In this document: in pieces, positions 1 through 12,745 of the stretch
Layout: each line of letters opens with the position of its first letter
How positions within the stretch are numbered: position 1 is the stretch's first letter
DNA from: Todiramphus chloris collaris
Lineage: Eukaryota > Chordata > Aves > Coraciiformes > Alcedinidae
Assembly (NCBI GenBank): GCA_025345505.1
Contig: JANVCC010000071.1
Coordinates: forward strand, 5,102,451-5,166,450
DNA length: 64,000 nucleotides
Direction: 5' to 3'
Notes under the pieces: generated by a model
Told to the model about the DNA's origin: nothing
Database searches by the model: none
Seen by the model: the letters and a program-made list of their open reading frames with translations, nothing else
Position numbers and translations under genes: made by a program

Positions 1-112
1 TGAGCACCCTGCTCTAGTGGGAGGTGTCCCTGCCCATGGCAGGGGGGCTGGAACTGGGTGAGCTTTAAGGTCCCTTCCAACCCTGACAATTCCATGGTTC
101 TATGATATCGAG
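1..112 (+). mobile_element. CR1 LINE, truncated 3' end
   Basis: This is the 3' terminus of a CR1 retrotransposon in sense orientation. It carries the usual tail: a short G-rich stretch, 'aaggtcccttccaaccc', and a terminal tattctatgat-like run. The copy is cut by the window edge and shows no open frame. Confidence 0.85.
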
Positions 113-1085
113 GCATTTGGTCTGATCTTCCACCGGTGTGAAGCCTGCGGCCCCCAGGCAGCTGTTGGGAGGACTAAAGAAGCTGTTGCAGGCTGCACTG
201 CTCTGGGGCCTCTTTCATTTCGGGAGGGATGTACCTTTCCCCTAATCCACATGTTTCAGTTCTTCACAAGTGTCTCTGGGTATTGCTGTTAATGAATCTG
301 CTTTGACTTTCCAGTGAACTTCAGAGAAATGCTTCTGGTCTTTAGCATGGTCTGCTGCTTTGGAATGGTAAATGGGTTTCTGGCTCAAGTGTTCTAGGTC
401 CAGCTCTTTCTAGAGATTCAAAAGAAATTATTATTATTACTATTGCTCTTTTATTTTTTTTTTCTCCATTGCAAGAATATCTATTTTGAATTGGTATCTC
501 TCATACAAGGAAGAGCACTGGATTTTGTATGGTTTGTATGATTTTTGTATGGTTTTTGTATGGTTTGTATGGTTTTTGTGTGGTTTGTATGGGTTTTTTT
601 TTGTATCTTGCTTTAGAAATTTGCAACATACCCTGATTTTGGGACGATTCAACCTGAGCCCCATTCAAAAGTGGAATGGAGCTCTCCTGGGAATGAATTA
701 AAGAACTGCCCTCTTGGCCAGAGTCATTGTCGATGGTTTCTGCTGTTCCCCCTGAGTCCAGCGGAGCTCTGCTGGAGGAGCACAATTAGCTTGCTTCTGC
801 TCCCAGGTCATTCCCTGACAGTGCCACAAAAATGTCTATAAACAATCTCACCATCCACTATTTGCAGCAGAGGTCGAGAAATTCAGTCTGTGAGTTGTCT
901 GCTGTCTGCCATCTCTGTCAATCAAACCCAGCTGCTTTTTGCTGCAATCTCTGTTATTAATCTTTCTGCTCTTCTGTTGGAATCCTGTGTACAGCACAAT
1001 TCCAGTTATGAACAAGAAACATCTGCAAGCCACTTGGAGAGCAAGAACTTCCACCAGCCAGCGCTTGCCTGCTTGCCTGCAGCGT
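113..1085. other. Non-coding stretch, no gene seen
   Basis: The sequence is AT-rich and holds no exon-like frame flanked by splice sites. The only structure is a short array of GTATGGTTTTT-type units at about 524-605. Open frames across that array are by-products of the repeat. Confidence 0.6.
524..605. repeat. Short tandem repeat, TTTGTATGG-type unit
   Basis: Imperfect units built from 'gtatggttt' and 'gtatggtttttg' recur about seven times. Unit length varies between roughly 9 and 14 bases, so this is an irregular minisatellite-like tract. Confidence 0.75.
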
Positions 1086-1425
1086 GCTGCCAGGGCTTGG
1101 GCTGCCAGGGCTTGGGCTGCCAGGGCTTGGTGCTACCAGGGCTTGGGCTACCAGGGCTTGGGCTACCAGGGCTTGGTGCTGACAGGATTTGGGCTGCCAG
1201 AGCTTGGTGCTGCCAGGGTTTGGGCTGCCAGGGCTTGGTGCTGCCAGGGTTTGGTGTTGCCAGGGTTTGGTGTTGCCAGAGCTTGGTGCTGCCAGGGTTT
1301 GGTGCTGCCAGGGTTTGGGCTGCCAGGTCTTGGTGTTGCCAGAGTTTGGTGTTGCCAAGTCTTGGGGCTGCCAGGGTTTGGGGCTGCCAGGGCTTGGTGC
1401 TGCCAGGGCTTGGTGCTGCCTGCCA
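1086..1425. repeat. Minisatellite, 15-16 bp unit
   Basis: About 20 imperfect copies of a unit close to 'gctgccagggcttggt' run head to tail. Units vary by G/T and C/T changes and by one-base length differences. Frames across the array read Gly/Leu/Pro/Cys-rich on the plus strand and Pro/Gly/Trp/Gln-rich on the minus strand. These are repeat artefacts, not genes. Confidence 0.9.
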
Positions 1426-1429
1426 AGCA

Positions 1430-2815
1430 AGTGCTGTTGGAATCCAGCATCCAGGTCTTGTGTTTCTATATGTTTTATTTTCAATTTCTTTCAGTACAGG
1501 TCGCTGATTCTCAAGTCAGTCACTTAAAAACCCCCTAAGGCCACTGCTTCCTGTAGTCACAGGAGATGAGCTTCCTGCCCAGAGTCTCTTTCTGAGGAGG
1601 GCTCTCTCTGAATTACACTTTGCTTTTTATGGTGGAAGAAAAGAGAGATCTGTTACTTACAGTGATGTTTGCAGAGAGCTATAAAGTCTTACAAGAGTGC
1701 ACTTAACAACGGAGACGTTACCACATCCAGAACTCCTCCGGATGTTTTCAGAAGCATCTGATGTGCCTGTAACTGCCTGGCCTCTTTGAGCTGCTTTCTG
1801 TGTTCCTCCTGATTCTTGGTCAGTGCCTCACTGAAAACACCCGTGACAAACAGGGTGGGGGCAAAGGGCCCTTAGTTCTTCATATTTTGTGACGTGACGT
1901 GCCTGTGGCCAAGGGCATGTGCCTGCAGTGTTGTCACCTGTATCTACACCAGGTATGCTCCACAGTGGACAACCAGGTGGTCACGTAGGTGTGTCTGGCC
2001 ATGGGTAAGTTCTGCAGCCCGGATTGGACTGATGGTGTAAGGAGCCTGAAATGAATAGGTGGTGTGAGAGAGCAGCAGAGGAGAAATTCGCCCATCTTGG
2101 TGCTTGTGAGCTTTTCATACATCGTGGGTTTAAGTGGGACACCAAAGGGGGTTTTTGGGGGTTTACTCTGAGTGTTTCAGGAAATTTTCTGTTTATTTTC
2201 AGAAGGCATTTAGTGTCTTAGTAGAAAAACAGTGCCATCATTGAAAGGGCAATGAATATGTTGCCCTGTTTGATTGCAGCCTTACCAGGAGCACTTAGAA
2301 TGACAAAAGCAGGAAAAGAAAGACGTTGTTCAGAAGACAGGAAGCCAAGGAAACAGGAGCCCGGCAGGATTCAAACCCAGCTTCAATGTGAGCTCTGTGA
2401 TGTCTCCTGCACAGGAGCAGGTGCCTGTGCCGCGCGTCTCCTGCGAGCTGGCGGAAGGTGGGATAGGTTTGTGACCATGACAGAGCTTGCTTACGTTTAG
2501 AAATGTGTACAGCAAGTAAAAAAGATCCTTCAGAGATGTGTCTGAAAGAAAAAAATGTGTTAGAAATGTATGTTTTAAGCTACTTCACTGCAGTGAGCGA
2601 GCTCTTGGGACGAGCGGGTGTGATGTGAGCAGGAGTGTGTGGCTCAGCTCTGACAAATGGCCCTGCAATCTCTGCTGAGAAACCGAACCCTTTGAAAGAG
2701 GTTTTCTAGAACATGTTTCTCCAAACTTCTCTTAAAGCAATGTCACAGTTAACAGGGAAATAACTTTATCACTTCAAAAAAACCCTGCTGCATTAAGAGG
2801 TTGTCAGGGGTGAGG
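1430..2815. other. Non-coding stretch, no gene seen
   Basis: This is unique-looking AT-rich sequence with no frame that combines good coding character with splice sites or a recognisable domain. It may be intergenic or a long intron of a gene outside the window. Confidence 0.5.
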
Positions 2816-3705
2816 GTCAGGGCAGCCCCTTAGACCTGTAACAGCCGCTCTCTGTTAACCCCCCTCCCTCCCCAAAGGGGAACAGAGAGGGAATAAGGGA
2901 GAGAGACTCAGCCATTAGAAAAGGGAACTGGAACAGACTGAATGAAAATGAAATTAATAATAATAATCCAGTGGAGTCTGCATAGTGGGGAGCTGTGTAA
3001 CTTCCCGAGATAAAGCCAGAAGGACACCTAGCAATGGAATCCACTGTGTGATGCCCGTAGTACAGAGATGCACACGCTGCCCAACTCAGTGCAACACAAA
3101 TCAGAGAGAAACACCCCGGAAAGCAGCGGCCGTCGCCCAGAGCCCCAGCCCCAGAGCTCTCAGAAAACGGTGAGAACGAGGGAACAGCAACGCAGCGCGT
3201 ACGGCACGGGAGGGAAGAGTGCAGCATGTAACTCTGGAAGAAATGCTGAAAGGACAGGAACGGACACTGCTCTCAGGAACCACACGGGCAGAGCCCTCCT
3301 CGGGTGCTCCGAGGAAGGAACCGAAAGAAGAGCCGAGCCGAGCCAAGCAGAGCTGGCAAAGCGGCCCAGGAGGGGAGAAGAGCCATGGAGCCTTATGCCG
3401 AATATTCCATCCATGGGCTGGGACCCCTCGCTGGGCAGTTTGGGGTCCCCTGTCCCTGCAGGTGCCACCTTTCCCTTTCTGCACCCCCCAGAGTGGTACC
3501 CAAGATCCAGCAGGGCCTTGGTCTGCACCCCAGCCCTGGGCAGTAACCCTGCCCATGGGGGTTCTCCCTGGCAGCAGCAGCCACTGTCTGTGAGAACAGG
3601 CTGCTGGCTGCAGGCAGGGCAGGGGGTGAGGACAGCTGAGCTGGAAAGGGAAACCACTGACCAGAATTAGTTCTGTTCCCACTCAAACCAGCACAGAGGT
3701 AAAGT
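2816..3705 (+). mobile_element. Avian endogenous retrovirus LTR-like fragment (copy 1)
   Basis: This segment shares an ordered set of blocks with 7287-7972. The blocks are a 'ctctgttaacc' start followed by an aagggaataagggagag purine tract, then an AT-rich run, then 'ccctcgctgggcagtttgggg', and finally a 'gagaaca' region. It ends in 'aaaccagcaca', which I recall as the terminus of a common avian ERV LTR family. No retroviral gene is present. The family name was not confirmed; a non-autonomous LTR element is the main alternative. Confidence 0.6.
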
Positions 3706-6700
3706 CATTAGGCAGAAAATAAATCCCTCTGATGTCTGAGGACAAGCTGGAGCACAGAGGAGCTGGGGGCAGCTGGGCTTAGGTTCTGAGTGATGTCCAG
3801 TGTGGTGCTGAGCCTGGTAAGAGGGACACAGCCGACAGCGCTGCTCCCCGGGCTGGTCACGCTCTTGCTCATGGCACCCAGTGAGAGGCCTTTGCTACTG
3901 GCCATGGCAGCAGGGCAGTTTGTAAGAGCAACAGGATTACAGGGTCTCATGGAGTGCTGGTGATAAATACACTGCCTGCAAAGGCACCTGCAAGTATCGA
4001 GACTGGCAGTCATACGGCTCAGTTATAAAACGCGTGAAGTTAACAACTCTGCAGAGGTTTCTACCTTTTCTGAGCAAGCAAAGTCCAGATTTTACCCAAA
4101 GGTGTCCCTGGGTGGGGGGAGAGGCTCAGCCCATCAACTGACCCCAGAAGTCAGAGATAATCTGCAATGGTATCTTCCCTGACTCACTCCCAGTGGGGTC
4201 TTCCCTAGCACGCCCCCTTTCTTAAGCCATTTTTATATTAGTTCTTCTCTTCAAGGTGGAGCTTGGGGGCCTCTGGTCCTACAGACCTTTAGTATGATTG
4301 GTGTAAAATTCTCTCGCTTTGCTTTTAAAGATACAGATGAAGAATATTCCCAGTGACAACTCAGTGAGGGGTGGTCACACTGTGGAGGCAGGCAGTCTTT
4401 GGGATGGATAATGACATTACAACAAGCAAAGTTTGCACAGAGGACAGCACTTCGACAGAAAATGACAGACTGTGATGGCAAATCTGCAGCTTATCAGCTC
4501 CGTAGTACCACACAGTTCCCATCTTCGCCGTGATTCCCAGAGCCTGGCTGTGAGTCTTCACTCTGTGCTGTTTTGCAGGTGATGCTGTTCAGAGAACCAC
4601 CACGGAACGGGTTCCCTGCACACCAGCGCCAGCTGCTCCATCCTGGGAGCTTTGTCAGCAAATTCCCTTCCTCAATGTGTGAACAATGCCGTGCCTTTAA
4701 TGTAAGTTTAATTTCCAGGTCACCTCCAGTAATTATTCCACAACCCCAACAACCTGAGCGTAGCAGAATCAAATCTCAAGTGTATTTCTTGAAATGTTCC
4801 AGAAAATTATTCTACAACTGAACTTGGTTTTGACTGTTCAAGACAACGCTTCTGAAACCCTTTTGCTCCAAGTTCACTCATGTTTGGACATAGTACTTTC
4901 AGTCTTGTCTAAGTTCTGGCTTTGAAAATATCTGAGCACAAGGAATATCAAGTTTTTCTTTTGCATACTTCTAAGAGATTATTATGGGTATTTACTGGAA
5001 GTCTTTTCTAAGGGCCACTTCCATAGCAGAGCATTTACAGCAGGGTGCCAGTATTTCCTCCTCACTCTTAAAGAAGTGGACAAGTCTGGTTTGCCCGTGA
5101 GAGCCACTCTGCACCAGAAGTTGGTCTGCACTCTTCTTTGTAGTTCAGCGAGCCTGGAGACTGTCCTGTGAAGAGAAGTTTAGAAGCAGCTGACTTCTGC
5201 GAACTGCTCACAGAGAAGGGATGCTGAGGGGGAGGAGGAGGATGTGGTGTGAGCTATAACCTGTTCAGAAATGCTCTGGGATGTTGAAGGCACTGGTGTC
5301 TGGTCTGTAGCATCCTTTAAATGTTCATGGCAGCTTGTCATGGAAAGCTTAAAACCTTCTGGGCCTAACTACAATCTTGTCGTTGATGTAATAACCATCA
5401 CCAAATAAATAATTACAGTTAAATTTGTGTTTGCAGAGTACAAAGATTCTAGGAGAGTCTCCAATTGCCTTTTCTCTTGAAAGACTTCTTGCCATTGGAA
5501 GAACTTCCCTGTCTTTCTTTGCAAAGAGTACCTTTTTAACGTCGCCGGTTCCCGCAGCGCTGACTGCCAAACAGCTGCTCCAGCAGAAGCTTTTGCTTAG
5601 CGAAGCAAAACTGGCAGCAAAGGCATTGGTTCTGCCTCCCAGCTTAGGGGGCTGAATGCCTCGAGGGTAACTGGTCTGGGGGAATTCCTGAAGATGTTGC
5701 TGTGCTTTCAGCTATGAAACTGTACATTAAGATTTGACATCTAAATTACATTTCAGGTGTGGCATTCCAAGAGACAGCAGGTTCTGTTCTTCCCTTTCTC
5801 TCTATAAGCAAAAGCAGATTAAAAAAAAAAGAAGAGAAGAAACAAGTGTAAGAAGCATTTATGCCTGGAAAAAGCCCGTGATGAGACAGGCAGGCGAGGG
5901 ACTGGATACCAGGGAGTAGGTGGGTGCTGCAAGAAGTAACAGTCTTCCAGGGAACATCCTTGGGTGCACTGTGGACTCACAAAAACTGCCATAAGAAATT
6001 CTTTCCTAGAAGACGATTGTTATTGCTTATGAGCTTTAAGAGGAGGTCAAGTCCGTTATGATGACAAATATTTTCATGTCGTTGGATGTGAATGACTCGT
6101 GTTCTGGTGAGATTTATCAGGGGGATTTCACAGGTGTCTTTCCAGAGCCCTTTCTGCAGCTGAAATCAATGTGGCATTTCCTTCCTGGCTTGAAGAGCAT
6201 CCTGGTGTTGTGGTGAGCTTTGTACCTTCCTCAATGGGTTGGCAAAATTGTAATGAGGAACAAGTATGTGCCTCTTGTGAAGGTCCATTCTGGTGAGAAC
6301 TGCCTAAAAGCAACCCAGTTGTTAACTCTCCTGGGTGCTTGTCCTGAACAACGTGTTTAAGTCTCAGATTGGAAATGGTGAAGGTAAAAATATCCAACTT
6401 CACTGTGAGCTCTGAGTGCAGTTGCAGTGGCTTTGTGTTTGGTATTCAGAGGGTGGCCCTGGAATCCTGCCACCAAAATAAAAAAAAAATGTGATAGGAG
6501 GTGGGGAAGAAAGTTCTGCTCTTGCATACGCCCTGAAAACTGCCAGTAAATAACAGAAATATCCATGGAGACCCCCAAAGACTTCATCTGAATGACGGAG
6601 GTGATACATGCTGCTATTCTGGGTGCTTCTGAGGGAGAATTTCTTGTATGATTACTGCAGTTAAGGAGCTTACCAGGCAGCTGTAAAACCCTGCATGCAC

Positions 6701-7286
6701 TCGCTTGTCTCAGATCTTCTAACGTTTTTAGAAAGAAGCTCGGAACTGAGCTCTTCATTCTCTTGACATTCATCCCTAGGAAGCTCTGTTTGTTATCAAG
6801 GGCAGGTCAAAGGGCTGTTTTCTGTGCGGTTGTTTGGGGAGGGGGATGTGTCTGGTTTGATGGTAAAGTAGCAAAGATAATTTCTTACCTGGCTATTTAC
6901 ATGATAAAGATTATCCTGGAAGCTGATGCGTTCCTGATAGTTTACAGGCCTGTGACAGTGCCATCCAGAAACTAATCTCTAATTGCTAAAAAAAATAAAC
7001 CAGAGTCCTAAGCATGGGCAAATATCTAGAGAAGCAGCAAGATTTGCTTTGGAAAGCATGTTTGTTTGCTTTTGACTTCTAACCTGTCAGTTTTATCCTC
7101 TCCATAGGCAGTGGGACTTTAAGCAGGGCATGGAGCCTCTTGACTCCTGGCAGTGGAAGGCAGCGTGGTCTTGAAGGTGTCCTGTCAGGATTCCTGTTGA
7201 CAGGTTGGGACCACAGCATCACCCGGGAGCCTCACTGGAACCTTTGGCACAGCAGCTCAGTCTGTGAATGTTGTTCCTCAGTTCTG
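3706..7286. other. Non-coding stretch, no gene seen
   Basis: Both strands were read. A frame at 5425-5655 ending in a Leu/Ala/Lys-rich segment is the most protein-like, but it matches no family I recognise and lacks convincing splice context. The remainder is AT-rich unique sequence. Confidence 0.5.
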
Positions 7287-7972
7287 CTGGGCCGGCCGCT
7301 AGACAAGTGAGAGATGCTCTCTGTTAACCCCTCTCCCCTCCCAAAGGGGAAGAGAAAGGGAATAAGGGAGAGACTTCGGGATTGGAAAAGAAAACTAGAA
7401 CAGCTTTAATGAAAATAACAACAATAAAATGAAATACACACAAACCCAGTATCAACCCAACACCATCCCCAGTGCCCATTACATCACTGTCACCACTGAT
7501 GCTGTGGAGCAGGTACTGGGAAAGTCCCAGACTGGACTCAGCAGCAGATGGGAACCGGATTCAGGAACACAGGGATCAGGATCAAAGGCAGAACAGAGTT
7601 TTCCTCAGACACCGGCCATTGAAGAGGAGGCTTGACCCTGGTGACCCCTCAGCTTTATGCCCAGTATGCTGTACGTGGGCTGGAATCCCTCGCTGGGCAG
7701 TTTGGGGTCACCTCTCCTGGCCGCTCCTCCCCAGAGCTGCAGCCTCTGCCTTTACAGCACCCAACGCGAGGCACAGGATTCAGCGGTGACCTCGGTCTGC
7801 ACAGGAACAGGTGTCAGCAAGAGCCTTTCTGCACGTTGTTCCTGGCAGGGACTGTGGAGATCAAGCGTTACCGTGTCTGGAAGCAGAGGCCGTCTGTGAG
7901 AACAGAGCATCAGCTACGGACCGAGCAGCCAGGGGAGACCGACCTGGGAAGCAGAGTCACTGAACTCTGTTA
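7287..7972 (+). mobile_element. Avian endogenous retrovirus LTR-like fragment (copy 2)
   Basis: This is the second, diverged copy of the element at 2816-3705, in the same orientation. It shares the 'ctctgttaacccctctcccc' start, the purine tract, an A/T-rich block with aataaaatgaaat, and the 'ccctcgctgggcagtttgggg' core. Its 3' end is less like the copy-1 terminus, so it may be truncated or rearranged. There are no retroviral coding remnants. Confidence 0.6.
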
Positions 7973-8820
7973 ATCCTGATAGCAACAGCCTCTCTAGGAA
8001 GGAGAGAGCTTTCTATTCATAAGGAAAGACAATTTGAATTTGATGGAGATGCATGTCAAGCCCCCAGGCACTCACACTTGGATTTTAGAAAGTTCATGTT
8101 GCTTTTCTCAACACTCACAGTTGTTACTTAAAGAAAAGCTTTTAAGATAAGCCTCAAATGCTGTAGCCGTGTGCTCATTCCAGAGAATCTAAACCCCTTT
8201 GTCACGTTCCCTTACTGGAGGTAAAGCAAAATTCCACAACTATTGAAACAGGTTTTAATTTATTTTTTTTTATTCTTTACCTGCTGAGTTTTGCTGTTGA
8301 AAAGCTGACTGACACATATTTCTTTTTGTGATGTGGTTACTTTCTCATATCCTGCATTCTCAGGTGAACCTGGGCTGCAAGATACCAGTTAGAAAAGTAA
8401 ATTGGATGCTTTTGGAGCCTGAGACCTGTCAGGAGTGAGATCATGTCCCAGCCCATGCACGGGTAGAAAAGAAAAGCACTTAACAACACCTAAGGAGGAC
8501 ACTTTGGTACCATTCCTGGCAGTGGTACCCTATAGATCCTGGCTGCAATTAACACTTTTAAACTACTGAGACCTGTGGTCTGTGCTTTATTTGTTATTAT
8601 TTTTCCATCATTACTAACACCAGAAATGGTGTTGGTGTTGCTTGCTTTTTAATAAAGGGCTTCAGCGAAGTGGGTAAATATTTCCAATGAGAGTCCAGTT
8701 GTGTTTAAATGTAATGCTGCTTGGTTTAAATGTTTCTGTCTCCCACCGAGTCCTCTGTCACACCTTTCATGGCCTGTGTGGGAAACCACAGAGCTTATTG
8801 TAGCACGTAATATTGCACAG
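7973..8820. other. Non-coding stretch, no gene seen
   Basis: AT-rich unique sequence with no credible open frame, RNA gene or repeat recognised. Confidence 0.5.
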
Positions 8821-8995
8821 CCCTCTTCATAGGACCAGGGCTGAAAGGGACCTTAAAGATCAAGCAGTTCCAGCCCCCCTGCCATGGGCAGGGACACCTC
8901 CCACTAGAGCAGGCTGATCACAGCCCCAGCCAGCCTGGGCTTAAACACTTCCAAGGATGGGGCTTCCACCTCTTCCATCCCCTTTGCTTAGTCGT
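8821..8995 (-). mobile_element. CR1 LINE 3' fragment
   Basis: Antisense CR1 tail. On the minus strand it reads the consensus end with a 'ctagtgggaggtgtccctgcc' type segment followed by 'aaggtccctttcagccc'. It is similar to the fragment at 1-112 in opposite orientation. Confidence 0.8.
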
Positions 8996-9249
8996 TCTTA
9001 GTTTGGTATACAGTAGGAACAGTAATTTACATATCATTACTTCTTTTTCATTGACGCTTCAAATTTGCCTGTCTGTGCTGTTCCTTCGCAAGGAAAGCAT
9101 TGACTTTCTCGGCCAATATCGGGCAAGGGAACATTAAAATCATACAGTTACTTGTGTTAAATATGATGAAAGAGTACGAGTTGAAATTAAAATTGCTGTA
9201 GCTGGTCTTGCCCGAAACCTCTGTGGGTGAGTGCAGAAGTCTGGTTAAG

Positions 9250-9592
9250 AAGACCTTCAGTACCTGAAGGGGCTCCAGGAAGGCTGGAGAGGGGCTGTTT
9301 ATGAGGCTGTAGTGAAAGGATGAGGGGTAACGGGTTTAAATTAGATAAAAGTAGATTTAGATTGGATATCAGGAAGAAGTTCTTTATGTCAAGGGTGGTA
9401 GAACAGTGGAACGGGCTCCCCAGGGAGGTGGTTGAGGCCCCATTCCTGTAGATACTCAAGGTGAGGTTGGACAAGGCTCTGAGCAGCCTGGTCTAGTTGA
9501 GAGTGTCCCTGCTCACTGCAGGGGGCTGGACTAGATGACCTTCGGGGTCCTTTTCAGCCCGAGCCAGTCTAGGATTCTATGATTCTAAGACT
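9250..9592 (+). mobile_element. CR1 LINE 3' fragment
   Basis: Sense CR1 end covering the last part of ORF2 and the 3' UTR. Recognisable steps are 'aaggggctccaggaaggctgg', 'gatatcaggaagaagttctt', 'gtggaacgggctccccaggg' and the terminal 'attctatgattctaaga'. It is 5'-truncated and non-functional. Confidence 0.9.
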
Positions 9593-11267
9593 TCAGCTTG
9601 GACACCAACTTCTTGATTTCTTATTTTGAAAGTAGCTGGCTGCCCTAGCTTCAGGTGAGTGTTTGCAATGTAACCTTCATTGCTATCCCTGGTGGTGATG
9701 ACCTTCTACCTAACCTTAAGTTCCAGCTTCCATAGCGTGTGTGGGAAGAACTGCAGGTTGGGTCAGTACCATTTTCTCTCTTTCTTCTCCTAGCATGTTT
9801 TAAAAACACTGGCTTTCAAAAAATCACCCAAACCAAACAAACAAGGGAAGGGAATGGGCCCCGTGTCATCTCCATACAAAATATATTTAATGCATGCAGT
9901 AAAAAACCACAGAGCTAGAAGAGCAGAGGGTGAAGGAGATGGAAAAGATGACCAAAAAAAGAACATGCTGCCTAATCATGATACTGTGTGTATGAAACAG
10001 CCTTCATATGGTTATCACTTTTATATAGAAAGAGATCCTGATGTAGTCTGGTGACTCACAATGTTAGCAACTGTGCCTTGCACCCGTGCACTGGAGGCAG
10101 TTTTAAACCGTGCTGTAAACGCTGCGTCAGGTGAGAGTGAAGCTCCCCGCAGCAACAGTTCCTTTCTGTCTCCCTCCCCTCCTGCTGCCTTGCTGTAGAA
10201 GAAACTCTGCAGCAAAAGGGGTAGACAGTCAGATAATATTAAAGAAAAAAAAAACCACACACACACACACACACACCCCCCCTCCTCTGGTATCGTGTGT
10301 ATTCTCTATACATTTTCTTTCTCACTTTTGCCTTCTGCCCTCGAACGGGAGCAGTTCCTCGCCTGGCCTGAAGTGGTTGGAACTGCCATGGTTTGGGGTT
10401 CTTGGCAAAGTTGGGCAATCAAAAGTGTGAAGGACAGGCTGTGATGGGGCTTTAGTGCTGTCACAATGGCACCTGGAAAGAGTCCAGAGGCGAATGCTTT
10501 TGTGGGTCTGTGTGGTGTTCTGTGCCATCAGCCAGTGGGTTGTCCCAAATGCACACATCCTCCATTTAAATTTCACTTTCAAATCACTCTTCACGTTCCC
10601 GCAGGCTTTTTGAAGTATTGTGAACCACAGCTCCTTAGAACTTACTGAAAAACATTATTTCTGCACTGTTCATTGTCAAACAAACCTGTTTCTTCAAGTA
10701 CTTTTTGAAGGTGGGTGTAAAGCAGGTTCTGTTTGGGTATTCTGGATCAAGAGTTATGAGCCATATGAAAAAATATATTTGAAGAGGGGGGTTTAAATGT
10801 TTAAATGTTTAACTAGATGCTGTATTTGAGCAGTGCAGTGTGTGTTCCGTGCTCCCAGCTGGCTGGCTCTGACAGAGCTGCTGCCATCCTTCTCTAGACT
10901 GTGTTACCATGCTGAAGCCTTCACCCTGGTCTTGCTCTTGCCTTACAGTTGCCTTCAGCTGTTTCTGGTAAATCAGAAAGATTGAGAAGTGTTGAAACAT
11001 TGTGAGCAATCTCTAGCCTTTTACCTTAGTCAGATCAACAGTGGATGAAAGGGTGCATCCACTCCAGAAAGCTTCCCTCACTGGAAAGCAGGAAGTTAAG
11101 CCATGAGACGCTGCTGTAAGTGCTGCCAGAGCTGAGAGTCTTGTTAAGACACCGGACACTGAAGAGTGTAACGGACGTAGCAGCCCCTCGTCAGGGTCGG
11201 TGGCATAGGTGCCAAGAACCCAGATGTGGAACGTGCCTCTAATTGCTGCATGTCACCACTCAAAACA
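9593..11267. other. Non-coding stretch with a CA microsatellite
   Basis: No gene is supported. A (CA)n microsatellite of about 22 bases follows an A-run at 10255-10276. Short frames here lack splice context and recognisable domains. Confidence 0.5.
10255..10276. repeat. (CA)n microsatellite
   Basis: An uninterrupted run of CA dinucleotides sits between an A-rich tract and a C-run. Confidence 0.95.
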
Positions 11268-11770
11268 GTCATAGAATCATAGAGGGAATCACAGAATCTC
11301 ATAGAATTGTTCTGGCTGGAAGAGACCTTCAAGATCATCAGGTCCAACCTGACTCCCAGCCCCATCCAAACCACTCAACCCTGTCCCTCAGCACAACATC
11401 CAACCGCCTCTTGAACCCCTCCAGGGCTGGGGACTCCAGCAGCTCCCTGGGCAGCCCCTTCCAGTGCCTGACAACCCTTTCTGGACAGAAATGCTTCCTG
11501 ATCTCCAGCCTGAACCTCCCCTGGGTCAACTTCAGGCCATTTCCTTTTGTTCTGTCCCTTGTCCCCAGGAGAACAGCCTAACTCCTGCCCCGCTGCACCT
11601 TCCCTTCAGGTCGCTGTAGAGGGCAATAAGGTCTCCCCTCAGCCTTCTTCTCTCAAGGCTGAACAGCCCCAGATCCCTCAGCCTTTCACTCGTGGCACAC
11701 AGCGTGGATACTGCAGCGATGGCCTGATGTGTCCAGGTCGGACAGTGGCCACAGCACTGGGGTTGGGTGT
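11268..11770 (-). mobile_element. CR1 LINE 3' fragment, antisense
   Basis: On the minus strand this encodes broken remains of the CR1 ORF2 C-terminus, including '[21 protein letters not shown]' type sequence. The 3' UTR ends at the multiple 'atagaatcat' units near 11268. Frames are interrupted. Confidence 0.9.
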
Positions 11771-12239
11771 AACAAACTGGAGCAGCCGGCGGTAGCTGTG
11801 CATCTTCTGCCTGTCCCTGGTGCACGCTCAAGCTACTTTCTTGCTGGGGCATAAATTTCTGCATTGCTATTTTTAATATAAGGGTTTATTGAAAACATCT
11901 TTGCCGTCCATGCTGCTCCTTGTGGGCTGCTGGGGACAGAGGGGAGCCTCTCTCGGAAGGTCAGTCTGGCCCCGGGTAACGCAGCGTGCACAGCGCGTGT
12001 GCGGAACAGCGTCTGAACCCGCTGTTGTCTACGGCAGCTTGGACAGGATAAGGTTAAGGCACCATCTAAAGCTCCAGCCTTTACCTAGGGTGAAATCCCC
12101 TTTCAAATGATCTTCTAGCCAAATGACTCAACAGTGTTGTTGGAATATAAATCTTTGCTATGAAAAGGCTTATTTAAAATTAGTGATGATCTCTTTACAT
12201 CCTGGAGTCTGGATATCAGAGGGCAAGTCAGACGTAGTA

Positions 12240-12745
12240 TCATTCAGGTTGGAAAAGCCCCTTGGGATCATCAAGTCCAACCATTAACCCTACTCTACAA
12301 AGTTCATCCCTAAACCATGTCCCTCAAAACCACATCTTAATGACCCTTAAGCACATCCAGGGGCTGGGGACTCAAACCCCTCCCTGGGCAGCCTGTTCCA
12401 GTCTCTGCTCTTGCTGTGAAGAAACTTTCCCTCATGTCCAGTGTAAACCTCCCCTGGTGCAGCTTGAATCCAGCCCCTCTGGTTCTGTCCCTAATGACCT
12501 GAGAGCAGAGCCCAGCACCAGCCTCTCTACACTGTCCTTTCAGGGAGCTGTAGAGAGTGATGAGGGCTCCCCTCAGCCTCCTCTTCCTCAAACTGAACAG
12601 GCCCAGGTCCTTCAAACGCTCCTCATACGATCTCTTCTCCAGTCCCTTGCCCAGCTTCGTTGCCTCCTCTGCACCCACTCCAGCCCTCAAGATCTCTCTT
12701 GTCCTGAGGTGCCCAAACTGGACACAGCACTGGGGGTGAGGCCCC
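12240..12745 (-). mobile_element. CR1 LINE 3' fragment, antisense
   Basis: This belongs to the same family as 11268-11770. The minus strand reads the ORF2 C-terminal block 'LKDLGLFSLRKRRLRGALI' and then the 3' UTR with 'ggttggacttgatgatcccaa'. It is 5'-truncated. The 288-residue plus-strand frame over it is antisense to the element and not a gene. Confidence 0.9.

Noticed and set aside
5425-5655. Frame ending in a Leu/Ala/Lys-rich helix-like segment, considered as an exon
   Set aside because: There is a possible acceptor (gttcccgcag) but no matching donor, partner exon or recognised family.
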